Positions 22,334 to 32,409 are shown, counted from the first letter of the stretch. The stretch: 36,932 bases of DNA from Desulfopila aestuarii DSM 18488 (GCA_945863875.1 CAMBBS010000041.1:1-36932), one strand, 5' to 3'. Numbers and translations are program-made. Notes: a model not told the origin generated them from the letters alone.

Positions 22334-25057
22334 TCAGCCTTCCAGGGCCTCGCGCAGCTTTCCCCCCAGGTCTTTCATTGAGAACGGTTTCTGGATGAAG
22401 TGCACGCCTTCGTTCAGCACGCCGTGGTGGGCGATGATGTTGGCGGTGTAGCCGGACATGAACAGGCGCTTGAGGTCCGGGTTGCGGCAGAGCAGGGTTG
22501 CGGCTAACTCCCGGCCATTCATCTCGGGCATCACCACGTCGGTCATCAACAGGTCGATCCGTCCCGGATATCCATGGGCCAGGCGGATGGCCTCGCCGGG
22601 GGTGGCGGCGGCGACTACGGTATAGCCGAGCCTGTTCAACATCATGGTGGTCATTTTCAAAATAGCTGACTCGTCTTCCACCAGGAGGATGGTCTCGTTT
22701 CCGTGTTCGGCCGGCAGGTCCGGCGCCTTTTCCGCCACCCCGGCTGATTTTACCGCATATGCTGGTAAGTAGACTTTAAAGGTCGTTCCCTGGCCCGGCT
22801 CGCTATAGACGTTGATGAAACCGTTGTTCTGCTTGACCATGCCGAAAACCGACGCCAGCCCCAGTCCGGTGCCCTTGCCCTGTTCCTTGGTGGTGAAAAA
22901 AGGTTCGAAGATGAGGTTCAGCGTAGCCTGGTCCATGCCGCAGCCGTCGTCGCTGACCGCCAGCAGGGTGTACTCGCCGGGTAAATACCCGTGGTGTGCG
23001 GCGCAGTAGCCTTCGTCAAACCTCACCGAGGCCGTTTCGATGGTGATTTTGCCTACCCCGGTGATTGCGTCCCGGGCGTTGACACAGAGGTTGGCAAGAA
23101 GCTGGTCGATCTGCGCCGGGTCGACCTTCACCGGCTGGAGGTTTCGGCCGGGTTGCCAGAGCAGGTCGATATCCTCGCCGATCAGTCGGCGCAGCATCTT
23201 GAGCACCCCCACCACCGTCTCGTTCAGATCGATGACCTTGGGGGCGACGGTCTGCTTGCGGGCAAAGGCCAGCAATTGCCGGGTGAGGGCGGCCGACCGT
23301 TCGGCGGCCTGGTGAACTGCCTGCAGGCTGGCATACAGGGGCGACGCAGGATCCACATCTTCAAGGGCCATTTCGGTATGGCCGAAGATTACCCCGAGCA
23401 TGTTGTTGAAGTCGTGGGCAACGCCGCCGGCCAGGCGGCCGACCGATTCCATCTTCTGGGCCTGCTGCAGTTGCGCTTCGAGCCGCTCTTTTTCCGCTTC
23501 CGCCTGTTTGCGGGCAGTTATGTCCCGGACAAAGACCAGGGCGCCATTTTTCTCTTGATAGACTATCGGCTGGCCGGTGGTTTCCACCCAGACTTCGCTG
23601 CCATCCAGCCGCAAATATTTTTGTTCGAAACTGTCGCTGACTGGCTGCCGTGCATCGTTTAAGCTGCGGATACGCTCGTGCACCTTGTCGTGGAAATCGG
23701 GGTGGAATCTGTCAAAAACCGGCTGGCCGAGCAGCTCGGCTTTGTTTTTTGCCCCAAATAGCTGCATGGCCCGGGTATTCAGGTAGGCAAACTTTTTCTC
23801 GGTCTGCACGAAAACGGCATCGGGCGCACCCTCGATAATCGCCCGAAACCAGTCTTGACTTTCTCGAAGCGCCTGCTCGATCCGCTTGCGCTCGGTGATG
23901 TCGTTGTAGGTGATTACCACACCGTAATTCTCCAGGGGGAGCGGTGCGGCGGTCACGTTGATCCAGGTTATTTTCTCTCCCGGTTTGACCAGGCCCATTT
24001 CGGTATTTTCTACCAGGCGGTTTTCCTGCAAGGCCCGGACGCTGGCCCATTCCTCTGCCGGCATGAATGTTCCGTCAGAACGAATAATCTGCCACTGTTC
24101 CCCATCAATGCGCCGTGTCTCATGTTCGTCTTTGGCTATGTTCAGCAGTTCGGCGGCACGGGCGTTGCTTTCGACAATGTTGCCTGATGGGTCGGATACG
24201 GTGATCCCCAGTGGAAAGGTGTTGAAGAGGAGGCGATACTTCTCCTCGCTCTCGCGCAGGGCCTCCTCCGCCACTTTTCGCTTCGTGATATCGCGGCAAA
24301 AGCAGACCATCTGTCCTCCGTCCTGGTCAAGCCAGGTAACCGAGAGTTCAACCGGATAGGTGCTTCCGTCCTTGCGGCGGTGGAGTGTCTCAAAAAATTC
24401 CGTGCCACCGGCTTTGATGCGGTTGATCCGGGCGGCCGTTTCATCAGGGGATGCAGACGCATCGAGGTCGCCGATGGCCAGTCCCAGAAGTTCTTCACGG
24501 CAATAGCCGGACATGGCGCAGTAGGTTTGATTGACCTCCTGCAGGAAGCCTTTGGCGTTGATGACCCAGAAACCTTCCCCGAAGGTATCGAGGATCTTTT
24601 GCAGATAGCGCTCCCGGGACTCGATGAAGCCTGTGGCACTTTTTCGCTCGGTAATATCCGTGCTGAACCCTTGATAGTGCAACAATTTGCCCTGTTGATC
24701 ATAGATGGCCCGGGCATCAAGTGAGACCCAGAACACCGAACCATCCCGGCGAAGATGTTGATATTCGTGGTGTAGCAGCTCGCCCTGCTCGCGCAATTGT
24801 CGTTGAAAAATTTCCCTGTCCGCTGGATGGGCGTATATTTGGCTGCTGATATCGGTGATCGAGGCGATCAACTCTGCCGGGGAAGAGTAGCCGTAGATCC
24901 GGGCCATCGCCGGGTTGGCGAAGGTAAAGCGCCCATCGGGGGTCGAGGTGAAAATACCGACCGGACAGTGCCAGACAACGTCACTGGAGGTTTCCGGCTT
25001 GAGGCGGGCAAGGTCTGGCGGCGTTTGGTCGAGAGAGTTGATGTTGGCGGGGTGCAT
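22334..25057 (-). CDS. Soluble hybrid histidine kinase with four PAS domains and a C-terminal receiver
   Basis: A 907-residue protein with no membrane segment. Four PAS/PAC units (about 25-140, 147-262, 270-392, 398-515) each end in a D-I-T-x-R-K-type motif. Then come a short coiled coil, HisKA with H548 in GGVAHDFNN, the ATPase (N-box L-A-N-L-C-V-N-A-R-D-A, V-S-D-D-G-C-G-M, G-K-G-T-G-L-G-L-A), and a receiver with D840 in LLMTDVVMPEMNG and Lys in FIQKPF. It senses a cytoplasmic signal, which cannot be named from the sequence. It is convergent with the NtrC-type regulator and probably its partner, although its own receiver implies that a phosphorelay or competition step is possible. A GGAGG site precedes the ATG at 25,057. 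Confidence 0.92.
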   Translation of the reverse strand: MHPANINSLDQTPPDLARLKPETSSDVVWHCPVGIFTSTPDGRFTFANPAMARIYGYSSPAELIASITDISSQIYAHPADREIFQRQLREQGELLHHEYQHLRRDGSVFWVSLDARAIYDQQGKLLHYQGFSTDITERKSATGFIESRERYLQKILDTFGEGFWVINAKGFLQEVNQTYCAMSGYCREELLGLAIGDLDASASPDETAARINRIKAGGTEFFETLHRRKDGSTYPVELSVTWLDQDGGQMVCFCRDITKRKVAEEALRESEEKYRLLFNTFPLGITVSDPSGNIVESNARAAELLNIAKDEHETRRIDGEQWQIIRSDGTFMPAEEWASVRALQENRLVENTEMGLVKPGEKITWINVTAAPLPLENYGVVITYNDITERKRIEQALRESQDWFRAIIEGAPDAVFVQTEKKFAYLNTRAMQLFGAKNKAELLGQPVFDRFHPDFHDKVHERIRSLNDARQPVSDSFEQKYLRLDGSEVWVETTGQPIVYQEKNGALVFVRDITARKQAEAEKERLEAQLQQAQKMESVGRLAGGVAHDFNNMLGVIFGHTEMALEDVDPASPLYASLQAVHQAAERSAALTRQLLAFARKQTVAPKVIDLNETVVGVLKMLRRLIGEDIDLLWQPGRNLQPVKVDPAQIDQLLANLCVNARDAITGVGKITIETASVRFDEGYCAAHHGYLPGEYTLLAVSDDGCGMDQATLNLIFEPFFTTKEQGKGTGLGLASVFGMVKQNNGFINVYSEPGQGTTFKVYLPAYAVKSAGVAEKAPDLPAEHGNETILLVEDESAILKMTTMMLNRLGYTVVAAATPGEAIRLAHGYPGRIDLLMTDVVMPEMNGRELAATLLCRNPDLKRLFMSGYTANIIAHHGVLNEGVHFIQKPFSMKDLGGKLREALEG

Positions 25058-25454
25058 GAAAGCCTCCTGGGGTTCGCTAAGGCATTAGGGCGATTCACCG
25101 TTATCTGCGGCGAAACATGGAGTTACGCTGCACGCAAATATTCTCGTCAAAGAAAGGGGAACAAATAAACTACCATGGCCGATAAAGCACCGTCAACGTA
25201 TTCTCAGTCGGCACTGCTGGTGTTTTGTGCCTCTGGCGGAGCGGCAGCCGCCGGTCACCCCGGCAACAATCCATGTCGACTTCGACCGCCGCGTCCGTCA
25301 TTCAAGATCAGCTGACGATGGCCGTGGTTTCCAGGCAGGTCTGCTGATACACCTTTTCTGCTGGGTGCATGGCTGAACAGAAACTTCCTGCAACGATGGC
25401 CCGCTGTTACAGCGGCGAGCGATGGTCACATTCTCCGTGATGCCCTGCCGGTTT
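25058..25454. other. Intergenic gap with no clear gene
   Basis: A possible sigma-70 promoter for the kinase lies on the minus strand (TTGACG at 25,145-25,150, GTAACT at 25,121-25,126, 18-base spacer), a mediocre match. A plus-strand reading frame of 46 codons starts at the ATG at 25,175 and ends at 25,315; it has no recognisable family or good ribosome binding site and I do not call it. The rest shows nothing. Confidence 0.4.
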
Positions 25455-25925
25455 TTATGCTTTTGCAGGTGCTTTCTTGCCGCATAGATGCAGGATTTCG
25501 ATTTTTATCAATTTCGTTGCCGTATCCATTTTCTTGATATAGTTTTTCCCTTCTTCCAGAAAAGCGGGGGAATATTTTTCCAATAACCACACCAATGCCT
25601 CAGACCGTTCATGCCCCAGCGATTCCGATGCCTTTCCCATAACGACTACGCTGATATAATTGGTCGAAAATTTAGCGGGCAACACCTCTGTATCCCCTAC
25701 GACACAAAACGAGACCTTGGGATTGCTTGCCAAATTGTTGAGTTTGTGTCCAGTCAGGGCACAGTGAAAGAAAATACTGTTATTCCTGTAAACGTAGTTC
25801 AGCGGAACACCGTACGGCTGACCATCCGTTCCGACTGTTGACAAAATGCCATACTCTGCCACGGTGAGTATCTCCCTGGCCTCCTCAATGGCGATCTGTT
25901 TGTCTTTTCGCCTCAATTCATTCAT
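25455..25925 (-). CDS. Pyridoxamine 5'-phosphate oxidase-like flavin protein (NimA-like)
   Basis: A 156-residue split-barrel protein. It matches the small FMN-binding pyridoxamine-phosphate-oxidase-like family related to NimA/5-nitroimidazole reductases. The pattern is A-E-Y-G-I-L-S-T-V-G-T-D-G-Q-P-Y-G-V-P-L-N-Y-V (23-45), then I-F-F-H-C-A-L-T-G-H-K-L-N-N-L (51-65), NPKVSFCVVG, and late VVVMGKA. The HCA...GHKL stretch contributes to flavin binding in relatives. Members reduce nitro compounds or other small substrates; the substrate here is unknown. The ATG at 25,925 has a GAGGAG ribosome binding site. It is a single gene with no operon partners and unrelated to the EPS cluster. Confidence 0.85.
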   Translation of the reverse strand: MNELRRKDKQIAIEEAREILTVAEYGILSTVGTDGQPYGVPLNYVYRNNSIFFHCALTGHKLNNLASNPKVSFCVVGDTEVLPAKFSTNYISVVVMGKASESLGHERSEALVWLLEKYSPAFLEEGKNYIKKMDTATKLIKIEILHLCGKKAPAKA

Positions 25926-26343
25926 GATGTTCTCCTCATTCTATGCACAGGTGCCTGCTCCAGCGGCCTCGAGCCGTCTACAGCGGTTAAAAAATATTTT
26001 TATACATGTACCATGAAAATGGAGCTATGAGCAGGTAAAACAAAAAATCATACCCGGTGACGAGCCCGAAGAACACACGTCTCGCCCCAACCAGAAATTT
26101 GCCCATCGATTGCTGCATTGACCGCAAGAGTGTCGAAAGTGCCTACGATCAGATGTGCGTCGAAGGGGTATATATACCGGAACCTTGTCCAAAGCGTTCT
26201 ACGCGCGCATATGACGGTTGGCATTCATTGTGCGGTTCACGGCAAACAGCGCAGATATTTTTTTTCAGATCAGAATCTCCTGTAATTTTCTTCCTCGAGG
26301 GTAAAATCTTTTCCTGGCTATTTTTTGCATTCTTCCTCTCTTT
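25926..26343. other. AT-rich intergenic gap
   Basis: No supportable gene. The stretch near 25,980-26,010 is very AT-rich and may hold the promoter of the flavin-protein gene. A plus-strand open frame (26,057-26,440) starts at GTG and has no ribosome binding site, no family resemblance and an unusual composition; it overlaps the end of the transposase relic on the other strand, so I leave it out. Confidence 0.4.
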
Positions 26344-27047
26344 TTATACCAGGGCAGCATCGATTGGGGAAAACCTTTCCGCCAGGCCCGGACATCCCTT
26401 GAGAATAATCTCCAGGTACGCACAATTATTCAGGTTCTGAACAAGGGGGGCTCTGCAAGAGCTGATTTCAGCATCTTGTTCAAAGACGCCATCCCACTCT
26501 TTTTCCGCCTCGCCGTTTTACTCCACGAAAAATCGTTCCAGTATGTTGTTCGTCCTTTGTGGCTGCAGAGACAGGACTCCTTCCGGGGCCACCATTGGCA
26601 ACGAATCTGCGAAAAGCTTCGCCCAGTATCTGTCGAGCTGTGTAATCATTTCTCCATACGCTACGCAGTTTATCGCTGACCAGCCATTTTCTCCATGCAG
26701 TTACATTTCCTTCAATGCTTTTCATGTCTGCGCTATCACCATTGCCGTTGATCCCATGCTTGTCTTCTGGGAGGGCGATACGCATGGCCAGGCGCAGCTT
26801 ATCAAACACTTCTGCCTTCTCATTGGGGCTATCACCTTCACAGGTACCATCTGCGTGGAGAAGATAGCCGCCCCTTCAGACCATGAGATCTCTGCGGGAC
26901 ATCTGACTTTCTCGGTGTACGAGAGCAAGACAAAAGATGAACGTTCGGCCCAGATAACTTAACAAAGACGTTCTCTCTGGCCAACTTGGCCATAATCTCC
27001 TGATTATTGAGGCAATGAACGAAAAGCGCCGGCGCTAACGTTGGCAG
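26344..27047 (-). pseudogene. Decayed transposase-like gene with internal deletion
   Basis: The relic is read on the minus strand in three frames. First piece (27,047 to about 26,955): a frame with L-F-V-H-C-L-N-N-Q-E-I-M-A-K-L-A-R-E-N. Second piece (about 26,950 to 26,610): FCLALVHRESQMSRRDLMV, an in-frame TGA, then RGGYLLHADGTCEGDSP, then with no normal spacer K-A-E-V-F-D-K-L-R-L-A-M-R-I-A-L-P. Third piece (about 26,610 to 26,344): SLQPQRTNNILERFF, an in-frame TAA, then PLVQNLNNCAYLEIILKGC and LAERFSPID. The HxDGTCEGDSP and QPQRTNN(I/L)ERFF motifs match a transposase-like family I recognise but cannot name. The stops, frameshifts and missing catalytic middle make it inactive. It explains the otherwise puzzling small frames in this area. 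Confidence 0.55.
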
Positions 27048-27962
27048 TCAACTGATTGATGAATTTTTAGCAGTTTCAGTGCGGTGAACCCAGGTATTGC
27101 GGGAAGTGTATACTATTTGCCGTTCTGATTGTACCTCGTGTGTGACTTCCATGATTTCAATTTAGTTTGTGCCGTTCTTAATATGCAATACCCGTTTGCT
27201 CTGCTTAGAAGAATGGCGAATAACTGCAGGAGACAAAGGAGGACAGGTTACGGTAGCAGTCACCAGACCAGAGCCTGAGCCGCCACGAGCGAGATACCAT
27301 TGATCACAGGTGCTATCTCGCTGACACTATCTGCTTTAAATTAAATAAACAGCCTTTCGCCGTCTCTCACAGTTTCTGATCCATTCTCACGGTGGGAGGC
27401 CGGTCGAGTTGTGAAAATTGTCCAGCCTTTTTCAGTAACGCCATAAGGGTCTCAACCCGTTACAATCCGGCCTTCCCAGCATTAGGTAAACTTTCACAGG
27501 AGTTGCAGAGATGATCGTTGCGGCGGGTCGCAATCCCTCGCAGCATAGGGGATTCGTCGGCGGGACCCTGTAAGATCCCACTCTCGTCAACGTACGGGCC
27601 AAAGACCGGTAGAAACTTTCGCTCTGCTCACTCTATGATTACGGAAATGTCGAAGAATATGGGGCCATGCACGTTGACTTTTGGTGGATATTGTGAAAGC
27701 ATTGAAAATGTAATTGATTATATTGCATGTTTTTAGCGATATGCCGGCTCAGGCGAATTGATGCAGCAATCATGAAAAATTAAAGTTACTGGCCGGCAGG
27801 ATTGCTCTGCACCTGCATGACGTAGTCTGAATGAGCCACCTGAGTGAGCGTGATGAACCAATTTTTCCTCCGGCAATTCCCAGGCCTTTTTCCAGGAGGG
27901 AGCGAGAAATTCCAGAGAAAAAAATGCGCTGCCGTCGATCAGCCGGAAGAGGGAGGTGGTTC
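27048..27962. other. Gene-poor stretch upstream of the sensor operon
   Basis: No intact gene is supportable. On the minus strand, 27,367-27,627 reads as coding-like sequence (K-F-L-P-V-F-G-P-Y-V-D-E-S-G-I-L-Q, later A-L-L-K-K-A-G-Q-F), broken by a TAA at 27,460-27,462. It may be another relic, but I cannot assign a family. A 72-residue plus-strand frame (27,518-27,736) overlaps it and is not convincing. From about 27,700 to 27,800 the sequence is AT-rich and probably carries the promoter of the operon that starts at 27,963. Confidence 0.35.
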
Positions 27963-28736
27963 ATGATGACCAAGCTTTTGCGTGGAGGTTTGCAGGGATT
28001 CCTCTTCATTGCCGCTGTTTTTGTATTCCTTTTCCTTGGCCGCCCCGTTCAGGCCCAGCAACCGCTGATTATCGGCACATCGTATAAGCTCTTGCTGTCC
28101 ACCCCCGAGCAGAACGGTTTGCTTGACAGCATTGCAAAAGAGGCGTTTTCCCGTATCGGCATACAGATTGAGTTACCTTTCCTGCCCGCGGAAAGATCGC
28201 TCATCGCGGCTAGTACCGGGTTGCATGATGGTGAACTCAATCGTGTTGCCGGACTTGAAAAGCTTTACCCGAACCTGATCAGGATTGATGAGAGCATGAT
28301 GCACTTCAGGTTCGTCGCTTTCACCAGAACCTGCAGGATACCAACCCCGGACTGGCAGTCTCTGGCGCCGTATCGGATCGGCATAATCAAGGGCTGGAAA
28401 ATATTGGAGGAAAATGCAGGAAAATTCGAGTTTGTTACGTATGTCAACAGCGCCCAGCAATTGTTTACCCTTCTTGCTCTCGACCGCATTGACATAGCCC
28501 TCTATGGAGATTTGTTAGGGCAGGCTCAGCTCCAGGCCATGGGCATTGACAACTATACGATACTTGCACCACCGCTTGCCGTTCATAAGATGTATATGTA
28601 TCTGCATAAAAAGCATCAGCGTCTTGTGCCTCAGGTGAGGGAAGCTCTTCATGCCATGAAGGCGGATGGCACCTACGGCCGTTTGTATCTGGAAGTTCAG
28701 AAATCCTTGCTAACCGAGAGAACCAAGACGCCATGA
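27963..28736 (+). CDS. Periplasmic solute-binding protein, SBP_bac_3-like, likely sensor partner
   Basis: A 257-residue protein. It has a signal peptide (basic M-M-T-K-L-L-R-G-G, hydrophobic core, probable cleavage after P-V-Q-A at about 31). The rest resembles the small extracellular solute-binding proteins of polar amino-acid type: N-terminal PLIIGTSYKLLLSTPEQNG, F-L-P-A-E-R-S near 73, a middle R-I-G-I-I-K-G-W-K and V-N-S-A-Q-Q-L-F-T-L-L-A-L-D-R-I-D. No ABC permease or ATPase is nearby. Its stop overlaps the start of a membrane hybrid kinase (ATGA), so it probably delivers a ligand signal to that kinase, by analogy with TorT-TorS. The ATG at 27,963 is chosen because GGGAGG lies six to seven bases upstream; the frame extends to 27,831 without support. 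Confidence 0.75.
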   Translation: MMTKLLRGGLQGFLFIAAVFVFLFLGRPVQAQQPLIIGTSYKLLLSTPEQNGLLDSIAKEAFSRIGIQIELPFLPAERSLIAASTGLHDGELNRVAGLEKLYPNLIRIDESMMHFRFVAFTRTCRIPTPDWQSLAPYRIGIIKGWKILEENAGKFEFVTYVNSAQQLFTLLALDRIDIALYGDLLGQAQLQAMGIDNYTILAPPLAVHKMYMYLHKKHQRLVPQVREALHAMKADGTYGRLYLEVQKSLLTERTKTP

Positions 28737-31378
28737 TGAAACGCATCGACATATTCAAATATCCGCTGGCCGGGAAATTTGCCGTGGCGGTGTTCTGTTA
28801 CAGTCTCGTCGCCGCGGGCACCACCTTTGGTTTTTTACTGCTGTTGAATTTTTCCCACAGCCGCAAGGAGCTGCAGAATACCCTCGATCAGGTGCATAAG
28901 GGGACGGAAAATATTGTCGCCACCAGTCTCTGGCTGACCAATGATGATATGCTGGAGGTGACTGTGAACGGGCTGGTTGCAATGCCTTTTATAGAGAAGG
29001 TAACCGTGACGAAAGAAGAGGGGACCGTTTTCGAGAAAGGGGTGATTACCTCGAAACGGACCATTCAACATTCCCATGAGCTTGTTTTTACGTACCGCGG
29101 CCAGCGGGTTCATGTCGGAGATATCACGATAACAGCCGGTCTGGATCTGCCGGTGCAAAAAGGTATCGATGATGCCATAACCCTTGGACTGCCCCTGCTC
29201 GTCCTGGCCCTTCTGGGCGGCACTTTTTCTTTTCTTTTCTTCTATCTGCTCATTGGCCGCCACCTGCATAACATTGCCGCCTACTCGGAATCGATCAATC
29301 TCGATTCGCTTGCCGTTCCCCTGGTGTTGCGCCTGAAATCTCAAGAGAAAAATCCTGATGAACTTGGTCGTATCGTTTCCGCTCTCAACACCATGCGCAC
29401 ATCTTTATTACATTCGCTTGCGGAGCTGAAGGAGCACACGGCCAAATATGAGGCGATCGTCAGCGGGAGCAGTGATGCGATAGTGTGCATTGATGACCGC
29501 TACAGGCTGATTTATGCCAATCCCTCAGCCTGTCGTGTTCTGCTGCGAAAACCAGTCGACACGCCAATGAACATGCCTTGCCGGGAGCTTGGTCTTCCCG
29601 GTCACCTTCATGCTTCCCTGGAAGCTGCTGTTGCCGTGGTCATAGAGAAAGGACAGGCGCAGGAACTGTCTTTTGAGCTGGATACAAAGAAAGGAAAGCA
29701 GTCATTTGAAATGCGCCTTACCTCCAACGAGAAACAGGACGGCAGTGTCGTCAGTGTCATCGGCGTAGCTCGGGACATAACACGGCGGAAAACCGCAGAA
29801 TTCATGCTGCGCGAAGCATTTCAGCATTTGCCGATGCTGATGACGATCAGTGACATTCAGACGGGTGCATATATTGAGGTGAATGACCGCTTTGTGCAGA
29901 TGACCGGATACGCCCGTGAGCAGGCTATTGGCACCACGTCGGTGGATTTGGGTTTTATCGCTGCAGCCGACCGAAAGAGACTGAAAGATGTTATTCTCGA
30001 GCAGGGCTATATCGAGGAGACGGAACTGGAACTGATCCGTGCCGACGGCAGTTGCATGACCTGCATGTACACTGGTGAAATCATTGCCGTTGATGAAACA
30101 AGGGCACTACTTTCCATGGCTCAGGATATTACGGAACATAAATTGTCGCTGGCCAACAGGGAAAATCTGGAACGGCAACTGCGACAGGCCATGAAGATGG
30201 AGGCGATAGGCACTCTAGCCGGCGGCATTGCCCACGATTTCAACAATATCCTCAGTGTGATCATTGGTTTTACCGAGATGGCACAGGAAGATGCACAGCT
30301 GGGTTCATCCCAGGCTGATGGTTTCGGCAAAGTGCTTACCGCCTGCAATCGTGCGAAAGACCTCGTGCGACAGATTCTTAATTTTAGCAGGCAAACGGCA
30401 ATTGAACGGTATCCGCTACAACTTCAACCGCTCATCAAGGAGATGTTGAACATGCTGCGGGCTGCATTACCAGCCACTATCGTGATTCACGATGAGATTG
30501 ACGACCGCTGTGGACCCGTTCTCGCCGACCCTACCCAGATTCATCAGATTTTATTGAACCTGTGCACCAATGCAGGGCATGCTATGGAGGATTCTGGCGG
30601 CATATTAACTATTTCGCTCAAGAGGGTGACAATCGCCGACAACAATCCCCAGGGTCTCGCATGTGGCAACTATGCCGAGGTGATTATTTCTGATACGGGA
30701 CACGGTATTGCCCCGGATCTGATCGATAAGATATTCGCCCCATATTTCTCCACGAAGCCACCTGGAAAAGGTACGGGCATGGGCCTGGCAATCGTCTATG
30801 GAATTCTCAAAGATTATGGGGGCACCGTCACTGTCGACAGCGAAATGGGCAAGGGCACGACCTTCCATGTCTATTTTGCGATTACCAGACATGCTGATAT
30901 CCTGGCGGTGCATGACGATCAAAGCATCCCTTCTGGAGATGAGCGGATACTGTTTGTCGATGATGAAGAAATTGTGGCAGAGATGGGAACGCACATGCTC
31001 AGACGTCTGGGTTACTCCGTGACCGCATTTACAGACAGCACTAAGGCATTTTCAGCATTCAGGGAAAACCCGGCTGGTTTTGACATAGTCATTACTGATC
31101 AGACCATGCCCGGCATGACTGGCTCCAAACTCGCCCAGGAAATGCTGCAGATACGTCCTGACCTGCCAATTATTCTCTGTACCGGATTCAGCAGTCAGAT
31201 CGATCAGTACTCGGCACAAGCCATCGGAATCAAGAAATTAGCTTTCAAACCATTTAATAAAATACACCTCGCCAAACTCATTAGAAATGCACTGAAGGAA
31301 TCGCAACCTTGGCCGCAGTCTCGACTTGAGGTTGACAGAGCTGACCGGCACAAGCCAAAAGGAGTAGTTTCGAAATGA
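28733..31378 (+). CDS. Membrane hybrid histidine kinase (two PAS domains, receiver)
   Basis: An 881-residue protein. It has transmembrane segments at about 14-38 and 150-174 enclosing a periplasmic domain of about 110 residues, then a HAMP-like linker (about 175-225). Two PAS domains follow (about 238-350 and 355-466), then HisKA with H501 in GGIAHDFNN and an ATPase (LLNLCTNAGHAM, I-S-D-T-G-H-G-I-A, G-K-G-T-G-M-G-L-A). The receiver has DD in LFVDDEE, D789 in VITDQTMPG and Lys in FKPF. All phosphotransfer residues are present. It overlaps the binding-protein gene before it and the DctP-like gene after it by four bases each, implying coupled translation. No output regulator is encoded in the operon. 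Confidence 0.9.
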   Translation: MMKRIDIFKYPLAGKFAVAVFCYSLVAAGTTFGFLLLLNFSHSRKELQNTLDQVHKGTENIVATSLWLTNDDMLEVTVNGLVAMPFIEKVTVTKEEGTVFEKGVITSKRTIQHSHELVFTYRGQRVHVGDITITAGLDLPVQKGIDDAITLGLPLLVLALLGGTFSFLFFYLLIGRHLHNIAAYSESINLDSLAVPLVLRLKSQEKNPDELGRIVSALNTMRTSLLHSLAELKEHTAKYEAIVSGSSDAIVCIDDRYRLIYANPSACRVLLRKPVDTPMNMPCRELGLPGHLHASLEAAVAVVIEKGQAQELSFELDTKKGKQSFEMRLTSNEKQDGSVVSVIGVARDITRRKTAEFMLREAFQHLPMLMTISDIQTGAYIEVNDRFVQMTGYAREQAIGTTSVDLGFIAAADRKRLKDVILEQGYIEETELELIRADGSCMTCMYTGEIIAVDETRALLSMAQDITEHKLSLANRENLERQLRQAMKMEAIGTLAGGIAHDFNNILSVIIGFTEMAQEDAQLGSSQADGFGKVLTACNRAKDLVRQILNFSRQTAIERYPLQLQPLIKEMLNMLRAALPATIVIHDEIDDRCGPVLADPTQIHQILLNLCTNAGHAMEDSGGILTISLKRVTIADNNPQGLACGNYAEVIISDTGHGIAPDLIDKIFAPYFSTKPPGKGTGMGLAIVYGILKDYGGTVTVDSEMGKGTTFHVYFAITRHADILAVHDDQSIPSGDERILFVDDEEIVAEMGTHMLRRLGYSVTAFTDSTKAFSAFRENPAGFDIVITDQTMPGMTGSKLAQEMLQIRPDLPIILCTGFSSQIDQYSAQAIGIKKLAFKPFNKIHLAKLIRNALKESQPWPQSRLEVDRADRHKPKGVVSK

Positions 31379-32409
31379 CAGCAGACCGCAAACTTCATCT
31401 TTTTCTCGTCGTCCACTTTGCTTTAGTATGTTTTTCAAGTACCTCTGTTATTGGTGCTCCTCGCCCCTTGCCAGTGATGCGCATTTCAGTGGAAAACACC
31501 TTGAGCCATTTGCAGACGCAGGTTGTCAAGAGATTTGCCGGACAATTGTCTGAAAAATTGTCCGGCCAAATAGTCGTTCAATTTTTTCCTGAAGCGCAGC
31601 TGTTCCGTGACAAGGATGTGGTTTCGGCCCTCAGCCACGATAAAGTGGAAATGGCCGTACCCGGTTCCTGGCAGATAGACCGTTTTGAGCCTAATGTCGG
31701 AATCCTTTTATTGCCCGCCTTTTATGGTCAGAGCAGTGACCTGAACCATCGACTGCTGGACGGGCCTTTCGGCAAGGTGCTCAGTGAACGTATTGAGCAG
31801 ACTCTTCAGGTCAAAGTTCTTGGGCGATGGATCGATCTTGGCCATGCTCATTTATATAGTGTCAAACACCCTATAAACACCCCTGAAGATATTGCAGGAA
31901 AACGGATTCGCGTGGCAGGTGGCGTGGCCAATGCCTTGCGGATAGAAGCGTTCGGAGGTTTATCCCGCGTGATAGCATGGCCGGATCTTCCGGCTAAATT
32001 AAGCCAGGGAGTGGTTGATGGCCTACTGACCACCCATGAGACCATCGCCAGCGCGAAACTCTGGGAGGCAGGCATTCGTTTTGCTTTTGAGGACCGGGAA
32101 TATTTCCCACAATATGTCCCCCTGGTCAACTCGCGTTTTTGGAATCGTCTGTCGCCAGCCACTCAAACCATTATCTCCGACACATGGGAGCAGCAGGTCG
32201 ACCGGGCTCGAAACGATGCAGCGGCTTCCCAAATCGCCGCACGTCGGTTACTGCTGGAACATAATATCCAAATTATCACCCCTGCGGACAAAGACTTGAG
32301 GGCATGGCGCGAACGTTTGCTCAAAGGACAGCCATCAATGATCCAAGCGATGCATATCGACCCGGCCTTGATCCCCCTTATCGAAAAAGAAATTTCTCTC
32401 ATTGACTAA
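31375..32409 (+). CDS. TRAP-type (DctP-like) periplasmic solute-binding protein, likely sensor partner
   Basis: A 344-residue protein with a signal peptide (hydrophobic core about 8-26, cleavage near S-V-I-G-A). It shows the DctP pattern: R-I-S-V-E-N-T near the mature N-terminus, VVQFFPEAQLFRDKDVVSAL (68-87), the conserved GKRIRVAGGVANALRIEAFGG (176-196) with the Arg that pairs with carboxylate ligands in this family, then W-P-D-L-P-A-K-L-S-Q-G-V-V-D-G. TRAP binding proteins usually serve DctQ/DctM permeases, but none is encoded here. It is translationally coupled to the upstream kinase and nine bases from the next one. I infer that it presents a carboxylate-like ligand to a kinase rather than to a transporter; the ligand is unknown. 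Confidence 0.82.
   Translation: MTADRKLHLFLVVHFALVCFSSTSVIGAPRPLPVMRISVENTLSHLQTQVVKRFAGQLSEKLSGQIVVQFFPEAQLFRDKDVVSALSHDKVEMAVPGSWQIDRFEPNVGILLLPAFYGQSSDLNHRLLDGPFGKVLSERIEQTLQVKVLGRWIDLGHAHLYSVKHPINTPEDIAGKRIRVAGGVANALRIEAFGGLSRVIAWPDLPAKLSQGVVDGLLTTHETIASAKLWEAGIRFAFEDREYFPQYVPLVNSRFWNRLSPATQTIISDTWEQQVDRARNDAAASQIAARRLLLEHNIQIITPADKDLRAWRERLLKGQPSMIQAMHIDPALIPLIEKEISLID

Noticed and set aside
26057-26440. Plus-strand frame of 127 codons in the gene-poor gap
   Set aside because: GTG start without ribosome binding site, odd composition, and overlap with the end of the transposase relic on the other strand.
26543-26962. Plus-strand frame of 139 codons
   Set aside because: It is the complement of the transposase relic, which has recognisable motifs on the minus strand.
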